In this document: in pieces, positions 24,314 through 43,244 of the stretch | Position numbering within the stretch: position 1 is the stretch's first letter | Layout: every line of letters begins with the position of its first letter | Source: Crambe crambe | Lineage: Eukaryota > Porifera > Demospongiae > Poecilosclerida > Crambeidae | Direction of reading: 5' to 3' | Assembly (NCBI GenBank): GCA_963924555.1 | Contig: OZ004586.1 | Coordinates: 3,058,501 to 3,122,500 of the forward strand | DNA length: 64,000 nucleotides | Notes under the pieces: model-generated | The model's database searches: none | Seen by the model: the letters and a program-made list of their open reading frames with translations, nothing else | Told to the model about the DNA's origin: nothing | Program-made: the position numbers and the translations under genes

Positions 24314-24898
24314 CATTCAATGATATATTGACATGTAGACTCAGTACTCCTCTCCCTAAATTGTCATTAGAAAATTCTATCACAACTTCATATATTCCGA
24401 CATCTGATAGATTAAAGTTCAAAAGCACTAATTTCATGTCATATTTACAGAGTGCGATATTAGATTCATTGCAAGTTTGTTGCTGTTCCACTCTGAACTT
24501 GTCACTATTTTCACAGAGTTGGCTTGCAAAAAATATCAAATTAGTACATAAGTGTGACAGTCGAGGGTAGAAATCAAACTTTATTCACGCTTTCTACTTT
24601 TGAAAAAAAAAGTTCGAAAAGCAGAAATTTTTATTGTAGAGCATCAGTCATGACAAAAGTAAACTTTGACTAAAACGTGAATTAAGTTTGATTTCTACCC
24701 TCGACTGTCACAAGTACATTTGTTCTTGGTTCTTCAAAACTATTAAAAATCTAATTGATTTAGTCTTTCCACAAAATCCACCATTGATAAATGTAACTCT
24801 GGTGTCTATTGAAACATGATCATTGGCTGTACCAGCGATGAGTTCGATCCAGGGACATACTGCATATTCACCAGGACAAGAGATGAAAACTGGTTGTC
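24314..24898 (-). pseudogene. Ig-like domain exon split by a small transposon
   Basis: The exon has phase-1 borders: an acceptor before GQPVFISCPGEY at 24898 and a donor GTAAGT after HVNISLN at 24314. The left part reads to YL and the right part continues with FFASQLCENSDKF and NLSDVGIYEVVIEFSND, ending as an Ig strand G would. A 158-bp inverted-repeat element at 24554-24711 sits between them with an AAGT duplication; taking out the element and one AAGT leaves a single open frame. With the element present the exon has a stop. The gene is otherwise unknown. It lies upstream of the FN3 array gene on the same strand and may be part of it. Confidence 0.6.
24554..24711. mobile_element. MITE with GTGACAGTCGAG ends and 4-bp duplication
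   Basis: About 28 bp of perfect terminal inverted repeat, starting GTGACAGTCGAGGGTAGAAA, flanked by AAGT at 24550-24553 and 24712-24715. There is no open frame of note. The element at 28180-28430 shares the first eight bases of its ends, so both may belong to one superfamily. Confidence 0.8.
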
Positions 24899-25227
24899 CT
24901 AAGCATAGGTACATATCAATATCTTAGATACCTGGCTTCCCCATGATATCTGAACTACCGTATAGTGGGGAAGAACTGTCATAACTTGAATTTCGAATTT
25001 AGCTAGCTAGCTAGCTTTCATGCGCATGCATGAATAAATTAATTCGCGCACGAGGATAACATGTGCCTGAACCAAGGCTGTGCAGTATTTGTCATTTTTT
25101 TGCGAGTCACTTCTAGCTAAAGTTTTTTTTCTACTTCAGCCAGCCTGCTACCATGTCTACAAAGATATTTGGAGTGCTGACTAGCAGAAGAGCTCCCATG
25201 CCAAAGATAGATAGGAAATCCAGTTGA

Positions 25228-25898
25228 TGTCTTCCAGCTCTAGGTGTTATTCAGCTGACTTGGTACATAGAAAAAGGGATCTATAGTGTGTACGGTGACC
25301 AGCTCTAGGTGCTATTCAGCTGACTTGATACATAGAAAAAGGGATCTATAGTGTGTACGGTGACCAGCTCTAGGTGCTATTCAGCTGACTTGGTACATAG
25401 AAAAAGGGATCTATTGTGTGTACGGTGACCAGCTCTAGGTGCTATTCAGCTGACTTGATACATAGAAAAAGGGATCTATAGTGTGTACGGTGACCAGCTC
25501 TAGGTGCTATTCAGCTGACTTGGTACATAGAAAAAGGGATCTATAGTGTGTACGGTGACCAGCTCTTGGTGCTATTCAGCTGACTTGGTACATAGAAAAA
25601 GGGATCTATAGTGTGTACGGTGACCAGCTCCAGGTGCTATTCAGCTGACTTGGTACATAGAAAAAGGGATCTATAGTGTGTACGGTGACCAGCTCTAGGT
25701 GCTATTCAGCTGACTTGGTACATAGAAAAAGGGATCTATAGTGTGTACGGTGACCAGCTCTAGGTGGTATTCAGCTGACTTGGTACATAGAAAAAGGGAT
25801 CTATAGTGTGTACGGTGACCAGCTCTAGGTGCTATTCAGCTGACTTGGTACATAGAAAAAGGGATCTATTGTGTGTATGGTGACCAGCTCTAGGTGCT
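25228..25898. repeat. 65-bp satellite, about ten copies
   Basis: The unit starts CCAGCTCTAGGTGCTATTCA and ends GTGTGTACGGTGA. Copies differ by only a few bases. The remainder of one more unit continues at 26554-26580 after a transposon insertion. No function is visible. Confidence 0.9.
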
Positions 25899-25900
25899 AT

Positions 25901-26553
25901 CATAGACTATATAGGTTCCAACATGGACTGGAAATGCCTATTAAATTAATATCAACAAGCACTTCTGGTCATGTTGCGCCTATTGCGCTGCAGCTGTATC
26001 TCCATGAACAGGAAAAATCACTTTAGTGGTTATACCATACAAGCTTATAAGTGGCTATGAAGAGGCTGAACTCTGCCAGGGAGACTATACTACAAGATCC
26101 CAAGACCTTGGGATTATTGTCATAGCAAAACTCGAGTTAAAGTGTGCTCTAGCAGTTAAAATTGCATATAAATACTTTGTGTAATTTTATCTCCTGAAGT
26201 AGTTCTATCATCCATAGTTAATGTGGTTGAGGACTTGAAGTACATGTTAGTAAATTGTTTTAAAAGATACATATCAACTTTCTACTACATTGTTACTAAC
26301 TACTACACCTTTCTTTGTCAAATAGTATACCTGCTTTGTGTAATTTTCTAGGACCAAGTTTAACCTATCCAGCTCATACTGTAATATAAGCAGTTCATAT
26401 AAAGTTTGCAGTGTTGCATGGTATTGTTTTTATCCATTTTGGGTACATATTTGGTTGTAGAAATTCACTAGACAGTTAATTAATTGATGGAAACAGCTGG
26501 CCCAGAATACAATATCCGGTTTCCAGTCCATTCTGGAACCTCTATAGTCTATG
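25901..26553. mobile_element. 653-bp inverted-repeat element inserted in the satellite
   Basis: The ends are CATAGACTATATAGGTTCCA and its inverse with one mismatch. They are flanked by the direct repeat GTGCTAT (or GGTGCTAT if one more base is counted), which is satellite sequence interrupted by the insertion. A 7-8-bp duplication fits a non-autonomous hAT-like element. No transposase frame is seen inside. Confidence 0.75.
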
Positions 26554-26580
26554 GTGCTATTCAGCTGACTTGGTACATAG

Positions 26581-27209
26581 TAGTGTAAGTAGTGACACTA
26601 AAATTTAATATGTTGAGAAATGAGAAAGCCAAGATGCTGATTGAAAGTGCTTTAACTATCAAAGAAAAGAAAAGAAGCAAGTTCACCAAGTCTGCCCAAA
26701 AAGAACTCAAGTCCAGAATCCAAGGTATTGGGTACAACACAACAATTGTACTGATAATGACACATAAAGAACTTACCAACTCAGGGACAATCTTATCATT
26801 GATATGGCTCAGCATTTCAATTCCAAGTGTAAATGTCAATTTTGCTCCGAAAATTAATAAGAAGGTAGCTACGTATCTACGAAAAGCTCAGGCAGTTTCA
26901 AATCATCCATTCTAGGGGAGATAGCTGGATCATAACTTCCACACTTTCTTTGGGTGCTCTTAAAGTTTATGACTCTGTCCATACCACGAAACTATAACGA
27001 ACTTGTCCTTTAAAATGGAAAAAACGCCAAACAAAGTGGTGAATGCGGGGTTTATGCTACCCTTATGTTTGAGATCGATCCAAGTAAAATGCTTCTTCAA
27101 TGAGATGTCATTTTGCAGAGTGTTTAGAAAGGGGATTTCCTCTCCATTTAAGATTTTAAAAATAAATAATCAACATAATTATTCATATCACATGTAAGGT
27201 TGATTTATT
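26581..27209. other. AT-rich spacer next to the transposase relic
   Basis: A 107-codon open frame at 26592-26915 (+) has no recognisable domain and no splice context; its lysine-rich start looks like chance in AT-rich DNA. It may be part of the adjoining transposon relic. Confidence 0.35.
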
Positions 27210-28080
27210 ATGATCACACAGTAATTCCAGCAGATCTAAAACCATTGGATATTATTGAGTCACTATCTTTAATATAGTCATAAAGGCTAACCAACCAGCA
27301 AGCTCTGTGGCTTCATTGTGGACATCTTAAGATCCACACTTTTTTCATTTTCATCCAACTTATCAACAACTCTCTCAGCTCCCTAAACTTGTTCCGCATG
27401 AATTCCTTAGCTGCTTATTTACACTGAGATCCATTGGCTTTAGGCGGTTGTACAATTTAACCATGTAGATACTATTTTTTCAAGAAGAGATACAATAGAT
27501 TCTGTTACCTGACCTTTAAAGCATCAAAATAGCCAGTGCTGGATAGTCAGATGAAAAGCTGAGCTGCTTAAGAGTATTTTGAACACATTTATTATGGTAA
27601 GATTTCAAAAAAATATAATCCTTCATCTTCAACTCGTTCGACCAGTGGTTCAGTGTGAATGTCACATATCAGTCCTTAGGGAACTCGTGATGGGGGAGGC
27701 AAGCTTTCATTTTACCCTGGTATATGAGCTGAGGGGGCACCAGAAAGAGAATACTGCAGCCTTTGTCACCGATTCTACTCTCTTGGACCCCTTCTTATCC
27801 ATGGTCCTGTATGGTCCCAATTAGCAGGTGGTACATCTTCCATTTCCCTGACTGCTTTAATATCAAGCAGGAATTGCTCCTTGAGTTCCTCAAAATTCTC
27901 AATGGTTATACTTTTACTGAGGAGCTCCCATGGCACTTCACCTGTGTAGAAGAGTCTTGCCCAATTGTTATAGGACCACCATTTTCACACAACTATCTGC
28001 TCTTCTAACAATAGCACGCGTTTGAAGATTTCAAAGTGTTGTGGGTTCTTCGTAATGAGCCCAAGGTTCTGGACTATCTA
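27210..28080 (-). pseudogene. Decayed pogo/Tigger-like (DDE_1) transposase
   Basis: Read on the minus strand across several frames, the stretch follows the DDE_1 order. It shows a start like TIENFEELKEQFLLDIKAV, then NWDHTG (first catalytic Asp), SWTMDKKGSKRVE, a middle part with CLPP and DIHTEP, FDALKGQ, then LKPMDLSVNK (third catalytic Asp) and a tail like DKLDENEKSVDLKMSTMKP. Stops and frame changes are frequent, so it is long dead. DDE_1 transposases of the pogo/Tigger type are plain cut-and-paste enzymes with TA target sites. The terminal repeats of this copy were not found. Confidence 0.75.
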
Positions 28081-28179
28081 TTTACCCGGGTAACAGAAAG
28101 TTAGTAGAAGAGAGGAAAGAACAGAACAGACTGAATGATACAGCATGATTGGATGATGATCATAAATGTTCATATAATT

Positions 28180-28430
28180 GTGACAGTACTTGGGAAAAGG
28201 TACCCTTTCGCGCAAAAATTCATAATTGAGTTATTGGTATCATTTTAAAGCTCTTAATCTGGAGATTTACATGGCTTTTAAATCAAATTTATACACCACT
28301 TTGTTCCTGAGTTATACTTAATTGAATTTTACATCTCTTGTACATTTTATATGTAGCTTGTAAACTTTACAAGTGTTTAACAGCTTTTAATGTTTTGCCC
28401 GAAAAGGTACCTTTTCCCAAGTACTGTCAC
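28180..28430. mobile_element. MITE with GTGACAGTACTTGGG ends
   Basis: About 26 bp of terminal inverted repeat: GTGACAGTACTTGGGAAAAG at left and its inverse at right, continuing into GGTACC. The interior is AT-rich and noncoding. The flanks do not show a clear duplication. Confidence 0.75.
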
Positions 28431-29148
28431 ATATGGTAGCCTGTGTGAGCTGTTGATTGAGTTAAGTCTATAAGTTATTGATTGAATTGAATGTTCCAAG
28501 TGTCCAAGTGTTAATAGAGTTGCAGTCCTAAGGTCATGGAGATGGTTGGCTGGCAGTTTGAAGACAACGCTGTGCTGGTAGTGTCTCCATTCATCACTCT
28601 GATGGTTGACAGGTTTAAACTCTTAGAAAGAGACTGAGAGGCGTGAAATTGGTGGTCATCTCATCTCAAAATGGTATCTCTTGCTACAGACTCGAGCCTT
28701 TGCACTGACAGTATTTTCTGATCCTCAAGCCCTGTTCACGTCTAGTGGAGGGATGCTCTTGACAAGCCTAGTATTGATTTCACGTCATAATAACCACATG
28801 CTGTCATTATGACGATTTAATCTTGCGCATGCGCAATCAGTGTATACCAGGCCCTATTTCAATGGGCCTGGGAACAAGGCTATGAGAGAACTTGATAATG
28901 GACCAGTTGGCAATGGAAACTCATTACTTGGCTTGAAATAGCAGAACAGAGTCTGAGACGTAACGAACGTTTAGCTAGCTAGCTGACAGCTATATGTGGG
29001 CTCACGCACAATTATAATTTGCATGTGCATAATGACGAACATTATCAATACTTTTTCGGAGTTTTTAGTTTTGAAGCCACTTGAAGGCCTACGAAAACTA
29101 CAAAATTTTTTAACTCCACAAAAATTTCCCACTATACAGCATGTGTAC

Positions 29149-29260
29149 TTGCTGCCCTAATTATCGTAATACCAGCCACTAATACAAGTGAGAGAACATT
29201 CAGCTCAAGTCTTACACCGATCAACTAGACTTTGTTAGAGAATTGGGACATTTCTTAAGT
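29149..29260 (+). pseudogene. Fragment of a hAT transposase dimerisation region
   Basis: The plus strand reads ALIIVIPATNTSERTFSSSL, which matches the conserved hATC motif (hydrophobic stretch, then PATNxxSERxFS). The expected helix after it is disrupted by a stop. No catalytic part is seen nearby, so this is a terminal fragment of an old element. Confidence 0.55.
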
Positions 29261-29632
29261 CAGATTATGATAATAAATTTGGGTGTGTGTCATGTGGGTG
29301 TGGTATTATTTTATTGTGATAACCCCCCCCCCCCCCCCCCCCCCCCACTCAAAATTTGCTTCCTACCCCTCTGAAAAGGTCAGATATATAGGTAAATACA
29401 GCAACTGTAGTTATAGACTGTATACATGCACGGAATAGCTTCACAGCCGAAAGATGCACTGCCAATCAGTACTCCCTTCATCAAATTGTTATCTATTACA
29501 TTAGCACCCTCAATCTAAAGATCCTGCAATACACTCTCAGACTGAATAAGCAGAATTATCAATCCCAAAGTGCTATTGTAAGCCATGAGTGCAATTAAAA
29601 TTTTCATAATAATTATAACTAATAATTATTAC

Positions 29633-29896
29633 CTCGTACAAACAAGCACAATGATGCTGGCTGTATTGTATTACCATCCACTCCACAATGGTAGGTGCCT
29701 TCTGCAAAACCATTAACTTGACGTATAATCAACTCATTTCCTCTTTGGATAAATGAATCATTCAGAGTTAAAGGTGCACCTAAACCATCCAGTGAGTCAT
29801 TCCCATTCAAGTATCTCCGTATGTACCAGGATGAAGAAGATGCATCAGGACCAGAGCATCTTGCTGATATTTGAAAGTCAGAAAAAGGATCCATAG
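29633..29896 (-). CDS. Ig-like domain exon of an unidentified receptor
   Basis: A 264-bp exon with phase-1 borders: acceptor ATAG at 29897 and donor GTAATA after FVRG. It encodes an Ig-fold sequence with a paired ARC...WY...GTYHC pattern. The tryptophan and both cysteines are in place, so an extracellular disulfide-bonded domain is likely. No neighbouring exon is recognised within 4 kb, because the surrounding DNA is transposon-rich. It could belong with the split Ig exon at 24.3-24.9 kb and the FN3 array gene downstream on the same strand, or be an orphan. Confidence 0.6.
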
Positions 29897-30362
29897 CTAT
29901 AGAGAGAGATGTGCAATGTCAGATAATTGAATATCCTATCTGTTTGAGGGGAGGGGACATGATTGCTGATTTTATGGCATCTATTCTATAATGAGTCAGC
30001 AGGACAGCACACAAGTCACTAAGTTCCTTTTCAGGGCTCTAATTGTAAAAAAAAAAATGTGTGGCTGTGCGTGCGTGCATGCGTGTGTGTGTGGCCATGG
30101 TACCTTCAGTTATAGTAGTTGGCTTACGTATTCAGCATATGAACATAGGATATTGGCTTGGTTACACATCTTTGTCGACATGCAAGTCTATAGCTTTATA
30201 CCAGGATATCCTGTTTACCAGGACTCAACTAGAGCTGAGAAGTAGTACAAGATATTAGAGAATGAGTGCATGGAAACCAAAGTACGTATAGTGGAACCTT
30301 ATATAAACCACCCCTCAACACTAAGTATATCAACACAATTAGACTGTCTCACTATTCAGACT

Positions 30363-31008
30363 TAGTCTCGTGTAGCCAGACCCGATTCTTTCCTTTTTCT
30401 TGGGGGCGGGGGAAAGAAAGGGTCTGGTCAAACTCGCATGGACGTTTCGTTTTGCACAGTCAACAATCATTTTTTTAAATGCAGGCAATAATATCAAGTA
30501 ATATTTTGTGCGCGCATTAGTACTATTAATGCACATCAAATAGAGATGGAAATCAATACTAGTAAATCCAGAGCCTGTGGATTCGAGTTGAAGGCCAAGC
30601 AAGCCGAGGCCATATTCTTTTTTGTACAGGGTCATGATACATTTGTGTCTTTATACTGGCTATGGAAAGTCTTCACTTTTGCCTGGTGAATTTGACAAGA
30701 TGATCATATTAGCTAACTAACTGCACAGACTTAGCTTGTTGTTTCAATACGGGTACCCACAGAAGAATTGCTTGCAGCCATCCTACTGCTATAGTGCTAG
30801 CAACCAGCCGTCAAAACGAAAAAGTAGCACTGAGCTAGCTGTGACCATACATACTTTTCTTTCGCGAGACTTAAATTCACGTAACCAAACCCCTTCCGGT
30901 CGGTCAAAAAAATGCAGGACCTGGGGAAACGAAACATTCATGCGAATTTGACCAGACCCTTTCTTCCCCAAGAAAAAGGAAAGAATCGGGTCTGGCTACG
31001 CGAGACTA
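30363..31008. mobile_element. 646-bp Mutator-like MITE with 9-bp duplication
   Basis: Inverted ends of about 90 bp start TAGTCTCGTGTAGCCAGACC and end GGTCTGGCTACGCGAGACTA. They are flanked by a perfect 9-bp duplication ATTCAGACT (30354-30362 and 31009-31017). Nine-base duplications with long inverted ends are typical of Mutator-like elements. Open frames on both strands in the arms are mirror images and not genes. Confidence 0.85.
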
Positions 31009-31882
31009 ATTCAGACTATAGTAAGTTGGCCATCAGACCTTTAATCTTTGATCTTGTACTTTTATGAGTATAAGACATCCTGCAGTAGAGGAATTCTGCA
31101 TGCTCAGGGAAAGTTCCCCATGCTAGCTAGCAACTCAAATTTTCAAAACTTCTAGAGTTGGGAAGATTTTAATGTGTGTGTAGCTGTGCTATTAAGAATT
31201 TTGAGAGTATTGGTCAGGCCTGGGCAACAAAATATCAAGTCATTTGTTATTGAATAATTTTTGGTGATGTGAATTAGTAGTTCCCAAAACAAAACAAAAC
31301 AAAATAACACACAAGCTACATTGGAGCTAGGATTCTATGATGTATGCAGAGAAGCCCAAAGGCCTGAGGGTTTCTAAATACCATAGCTATAATATAGATT
31401 TCATAGCAGTTATTAACCCCAGAAACTATAGCTAGCTAACCCTCTTGAGTATAGCTATGTAGGCCACTGGAAGACAATAAATAGACCAATCAGCATACCT
31501 ATATTCAGACTGCATTTTTATTGGAGGCTCCTATAATATAGGAGGCCCTTTTATTATAACTATAGGGGTGTACTAGCTAGCTATGTAAAAATCCTCTTGC
31601 TTTTGCATTCAGCCATAGTTCAGTGAAAAGTCCTAAGTTTGGATGCCCTCTGTGACTGTAAAGTGCATGGCTGGGTGTCATACATAGCTTGCTCTAGCCA
31701 CAGGTTTATTATACGTAGGTCTCATCGATTTTTTGTCTTGTTCTGGGCATGAAACTATCCATGTTAGTGTAGTGATTCTGGAAGCTAGACCTGCCCACAT
31801 ATAACTAGCTCTATCTCAGAGACCAATCAACACAAGAACACCAAACTCATACACAGCAGTAGCTGGATAAATGTACTAACTA

Positions 31883-32266
31883 CCGTACAGCGGGTTTTTT
31901 TCGGAGATAAAATATTTCGTTAAATCATCAAAGGACAATACAGATGAAGAATTATGGTAGTCTTTAATTCGGTACGCACGTGATTATTTTAGAGCATGTG
32001 CTACGGACTTCGCTTCACAGCTGCTGAATCTCCATTTTCACTTCGCTTGCATGCTATTTTTGGCCTTCACTTCTTCAGGTATAGCCCTCTTCGTGATCGT
32101 GGCAACTTCTTAATTAGCTAGCTAAGAAGAAAGTGGACCAGAATGCGTAGTTGAATGTACGAACGTCTAAACGGTGGCTTCATTTGGATAGAAAATTTTT
32201 CGATAGATAGACTGATTACCGAAATTACCGAATTCTTATCCCCACCGAAATTATCCCGCTGTACGG
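31883..32266. mobile_element. TA-flanked MITE with CCGTACAGCGGG ends
   Basis: The inverted ends CCGTACAGCGGG and CCCGCTGTACGG are flanked by TA on both sides, suggesting a Tc1/mariner-type target. The inner ends (CGGAGATAAAATATTTCG against CGAAATTAT) are partly matched. It has no coding capacity. Confidence 0.75.
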
Positions 32267-33004
32267 TACTCAAGCACCAAATGAACCAGTTGGCTATGTT
32301 CACAGTTATTGCTGTTGATTTTTAGTTCTATGGAAATTCTTATGGGAAAACGGCAAATCTCCATAGCATCTACATACTTCACCTGTTCCTTGGGAAACCC
32401 ACAGCAGCGGGTAGGCCTTGTTATAAGCTAGCTAGTGATACCTAAACATCAAGGATTTCTATAACCATCAGGCAGCGCAGGCCGAGTAAAGTTTCATAAA
32501 ATGTATGGCTTCTGGAATCACTAATGCGTAACTACGTAGCTAGTTCAGTAAGTGAGCATATAGCAAGCGCACCAAACTGAGTTCAGGCTCAAATGTTGCA
32601 CATTGTCCTATCTAGCAAGTTATGAAGTCCTGCATGTATAGTAGTGATAACTAATAAGAGGCTATAACTACTGAATTTGAACTCCTATCAGAGATTTGAT
32701 GCTCTTTTAGATCTTATAATTATAAGAGACTCTATCAAAATTGGAAGCTATTTGGCTCTTGCATTATCATCTATTTAGAACTTCTATTAATTTCCTATGA
32801 TTCCTTACACCAATATGTCATCTACAAAAAGTGCATGTGGGTATAGATACGTACGTAGGGACATATTCCACACTTTTTTGCTGCTAGCTCTAAAATAATT
32901 CACACTTTGTTCCCACACTTTCTTTGCTTTAGTTCTAGCATAGTTTATTAGATATTATGGCCAAATCCCTGGGAAACCCTGGATGGTTGGCAGCTATCAT
33001 GGGT

Positions 33005-33450
33005 GTAGCCAGGGGTGGTTCGGGTGGTTTGGTCGAACCACCCTTTCAAAATGAATAAGTGCGCACGCTATGCGCGTACGCATGTTCGTGAACGATCGAT
33101 CGATCATGAGAGAGAAATGAGTGAGGCAAAACCTCTTATTTTCGTCCAGAAAAGGTCATAACTCAGCCCTACTGAGCAGTTAGTGGCTTAGTGCCTGAGA
33201 CTATGAATAAATCTTGCTATAAACTGAATGCAGATTGTGAATTGGTACCATCTTCATCATCTAGCTACTCATCTCCATACTTTCCCTGCATTCATATGCT
33301 GCATTGCAGCTGCTAGCTAAGTCATTGTGTTTGTTTATAATTTATCAAAAGAGGGCGTGGTTATAGAAAAGTGGGCACAAAAATTTTTCCGCGCTAATGC
33401 ACAGATAATTTTAGAACCCCCCCTCAAAAAAATCTGGCTACGGGCCTGGC
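33005..33450. mobile_element. Possible short transposon (weak ends)
   Basis: The left end GGGTGTAGCCAGGGGTGG and right end CTGGCTACGGGCC are partly inverse. The interior includes a CCACCCGAACCACC-type stretch and no gene. There is no clear target duplication. Confidence 0.35.
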
Positions 33451-34415
33451 CATGCTCAGACTGATACCATAGTTGTTTCATTTCAGAGGACACACTCCTT
33501 CCTATACATCATTCTCACATTATCTTACTTCTTGTAGGGATCCCATTACTTCTACAGATATTTTCCAGTCCACATCCACAAGCAAAGGAAACAAGAGTTC
33601 CTTGAAGTGTTAATAATATCGATACCCACAAAAACATTTTATCTGCATTTACAATACAAGTTATTATTCTCGATCTCCTTTCATCATGTACATATCATAG
33701 CATATTAGAATGTCCTAACTATGCATTTCTATGGCATTATAAAGCATTATAATTATTACACTGCACAAATTTTCATGAAGCTGCCACACTATTGGTAATG
33801 AAATCTTTCAAGTGATAAAGTTTTCTTGTTCTCAACAGGTAAGGTTTAGTGCACAACACACCAGCAGCTAGCTACAGTAACAGCTAGCTCTTTGAAATTC
33901 ACCATGCCAAAGGCAGCCAATTTATTATTTTTTTCATAAATAGGAACTGAAGCAAGTAAAAGGTATAGCTAGCAACCCCCACATCTTTATAGCTATTTTG
34001 TGTGTGCTGAAAGATTGGCTCTTTGATTTTTGGTAGCTATAACAATACAGCTTCGAGCTAACTTTTTACCTGAGGCTTGAGAATTTCCATATATAATTTA
34101 ATACTGCCAAGCTTCTTCGTGAACTAGCTAGTACTGTAGAGCACGTGATGCATACTTATGATGATACAAAGGGGCAAAGGTCGCAGAGCGCCACTTTTTT
34201 TTTTTAGCTACATATTAAATTAATTTTGTGTGATCGAATCAAGAGTACAAAAATAACCACTTATATAGTGAAATAATAATTAATGGGATCCTCTTTATAC
34301 AACTATTAGCTAAATAGTTATTCTAGCTATAAACAACAACAATAATGATGGTGATGATGATGACAACAATAACAATAAACAACGATGGTGACAGCAATAA
34401 CAACAACAACAGTGA

Positions 34416-41937
<7,522 letters not shown>

Positions 41938-42361
41938 GACTACTACGTATACTACTAGCTATAGCTAGCCACTAATGATCATACCACAGTTTCACTCCCT
42001 AATCTAAGTCACTAGCTCTTATATAGCTATATAGTAACTACGTATGAGCTGTACATATAATGTTGAAATTAAAAGTGAGCTAGTTGAATTTCCCATTGCA
42101 TAAGTTATTATATCAATGTTATTTATTCTTGTTAACTTATCGTTTTAACTATTATAGCTGTGTTGATAAGTATTTGTAAACAGAAGTAACGTTCTAAAAA
42201 TCGCTGTTATGTAAACTTGGAGCACAGCTGAGAAAGACATATGTACATGACTTTGTTCAGTGTGGATCTGGAGGGAAATGCCAACAGTGAAAGTTTTCAT
42301 AGATTGATAGCTATGTATAGCTAATGTATTCACAGTGCTTATCACATGATGTATAGCTAAT

Positions 42362-42617
42362 CATAGGCGTAGGAAGCAATTTCACTTTGGGGGGCTAGAT
42401 TTTGAACTTTGTAGGCCACTAGGCCATGGGAAGGGGAGGGGGGTCGTGTGGAGCCCAAAGCAAAATTTTAACCACTTCTTGGAGGCCAATTATAGCTAGA
42501 TTTTGATTTTGCACTTGACCTTTAACACTTACACAATAATAATTGGTATAGCAATAATAACTGTACTGATTAGCTAGAAATATTGGGGGGCTATAGCCCC
42601 TGGTTCCTATGCCTATG
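42362..42617. mobile_element. 256-bp MITE with CATAGGCGTAGG ends
   Basis: The ends CATAGGCGTAGGAAGC and GGTTCCTATGCCTATG are inverse with a few mismatches. They are flanked by CTAAT on both sides (42357-42361 and 42618-42622). The interior has G-rich stretches beside each end and no gene. It is absent from the equivalent place upstream of GPCR1. Confidence 0.7.
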
Positions 42618-42689
42618 CTAATTAGGATGTCCCAAGTTGATCAATTATTAACTTTGAGTGAGCCATACACCTTTAAAAATGGAGTGTTC

Positions 42690-42885
42690 AAAAATGTTAG
42701 TGTGTCTGGACATAAAGCAGCTGCATCGAATGCAATGGTAGGAATTCCAAGAAATGGGAGGGGATCTGATCCCTGGTGTGGTGATGAATAGGACCTTCAC
42801 AGCTAGTGGACTCACTGACCTCACACAGAGTTGCTGGAGTCGATGATGTTGGCACTGCACTGGACCCTTTTCTAAAATAATTATT
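42690..42885 (+). pseudogene. Inverted relic of an FN3 exon, copy 2
   Basis: Homologous to the relic at 11478-11690 (GTGTGGTGATGAATAGGACC; GAGTTGCTGGAGTCGATGAT) but shortened by internal deletions, including loss of most of the middle strands. Same orientation relative to the GPCR as in block 1. Confidence 0.7.
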
Positions 42886-43244
42886 AATGTAACCAGTAAT
42901 CAGAGAACGCGGTAGCAGTCTCTATGTAGGGACCTCTATAGGACTAATGATGTTTGATTTCTGTTACAATTATGTTAGCTATGTAAGGTTGGTCCAATTT
43001 AAAACACTCTTGAAATTAAGTGCCAACTCAGTCTTAGCTATTATGGAGCAGCTCAATATAAAAATAAAATCAACAACAAAAAACAACTGACTAACGTTAT
43101 GACTCACAACTGTACTGTAACAGGAAAATACACAAAGTATAGCTATGATATCATTGATGTACTAACATCATTTTAAATTAGCTATGGCTGATTGAGTTAG
43201 ACACCACACAGTACTAGTAGTAAATGACGTCATTACAAAAATTA

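Larger units (their letters stand above)
31009..34415. other. Gene-free, transposon-bearing spacer before GPCR2
   Basis: No exon is recognised. It holds the TA-flanked MITE at 31883-32266, a possible element at about 33005-33450 whose ends share GTAGCCAG/CTGGCTAC, and simple-sequence runs near 34330-34410 (CAA, GAT repeats). Nothing regulatory can be named. Confidence 0.5.
41938..43244. other. Intergenic DNA between GPCR2 and FN3 receptor copy 2
   Basis: The upstream sequence of GPCR2 is similar to that of GPCR1. It contains one CATAGGCGTAGG-ended element and a decayed inverted FN3 relic at about 42690-42885. No active gene is seen. Confidence 0.6.

Noticed and set aside
25228-25898. CRISPR array
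   Set aside because: The 65-bp units are contiguous with no unique spacers, and the context is an animal genome; it is a satellite.
26592-26915. Lysine-rich 107-codon open frame on the plus strand
   Set aside because: No domain, no splice signals and no paralogue here; the AT-rich surroundings make chance frames likely.
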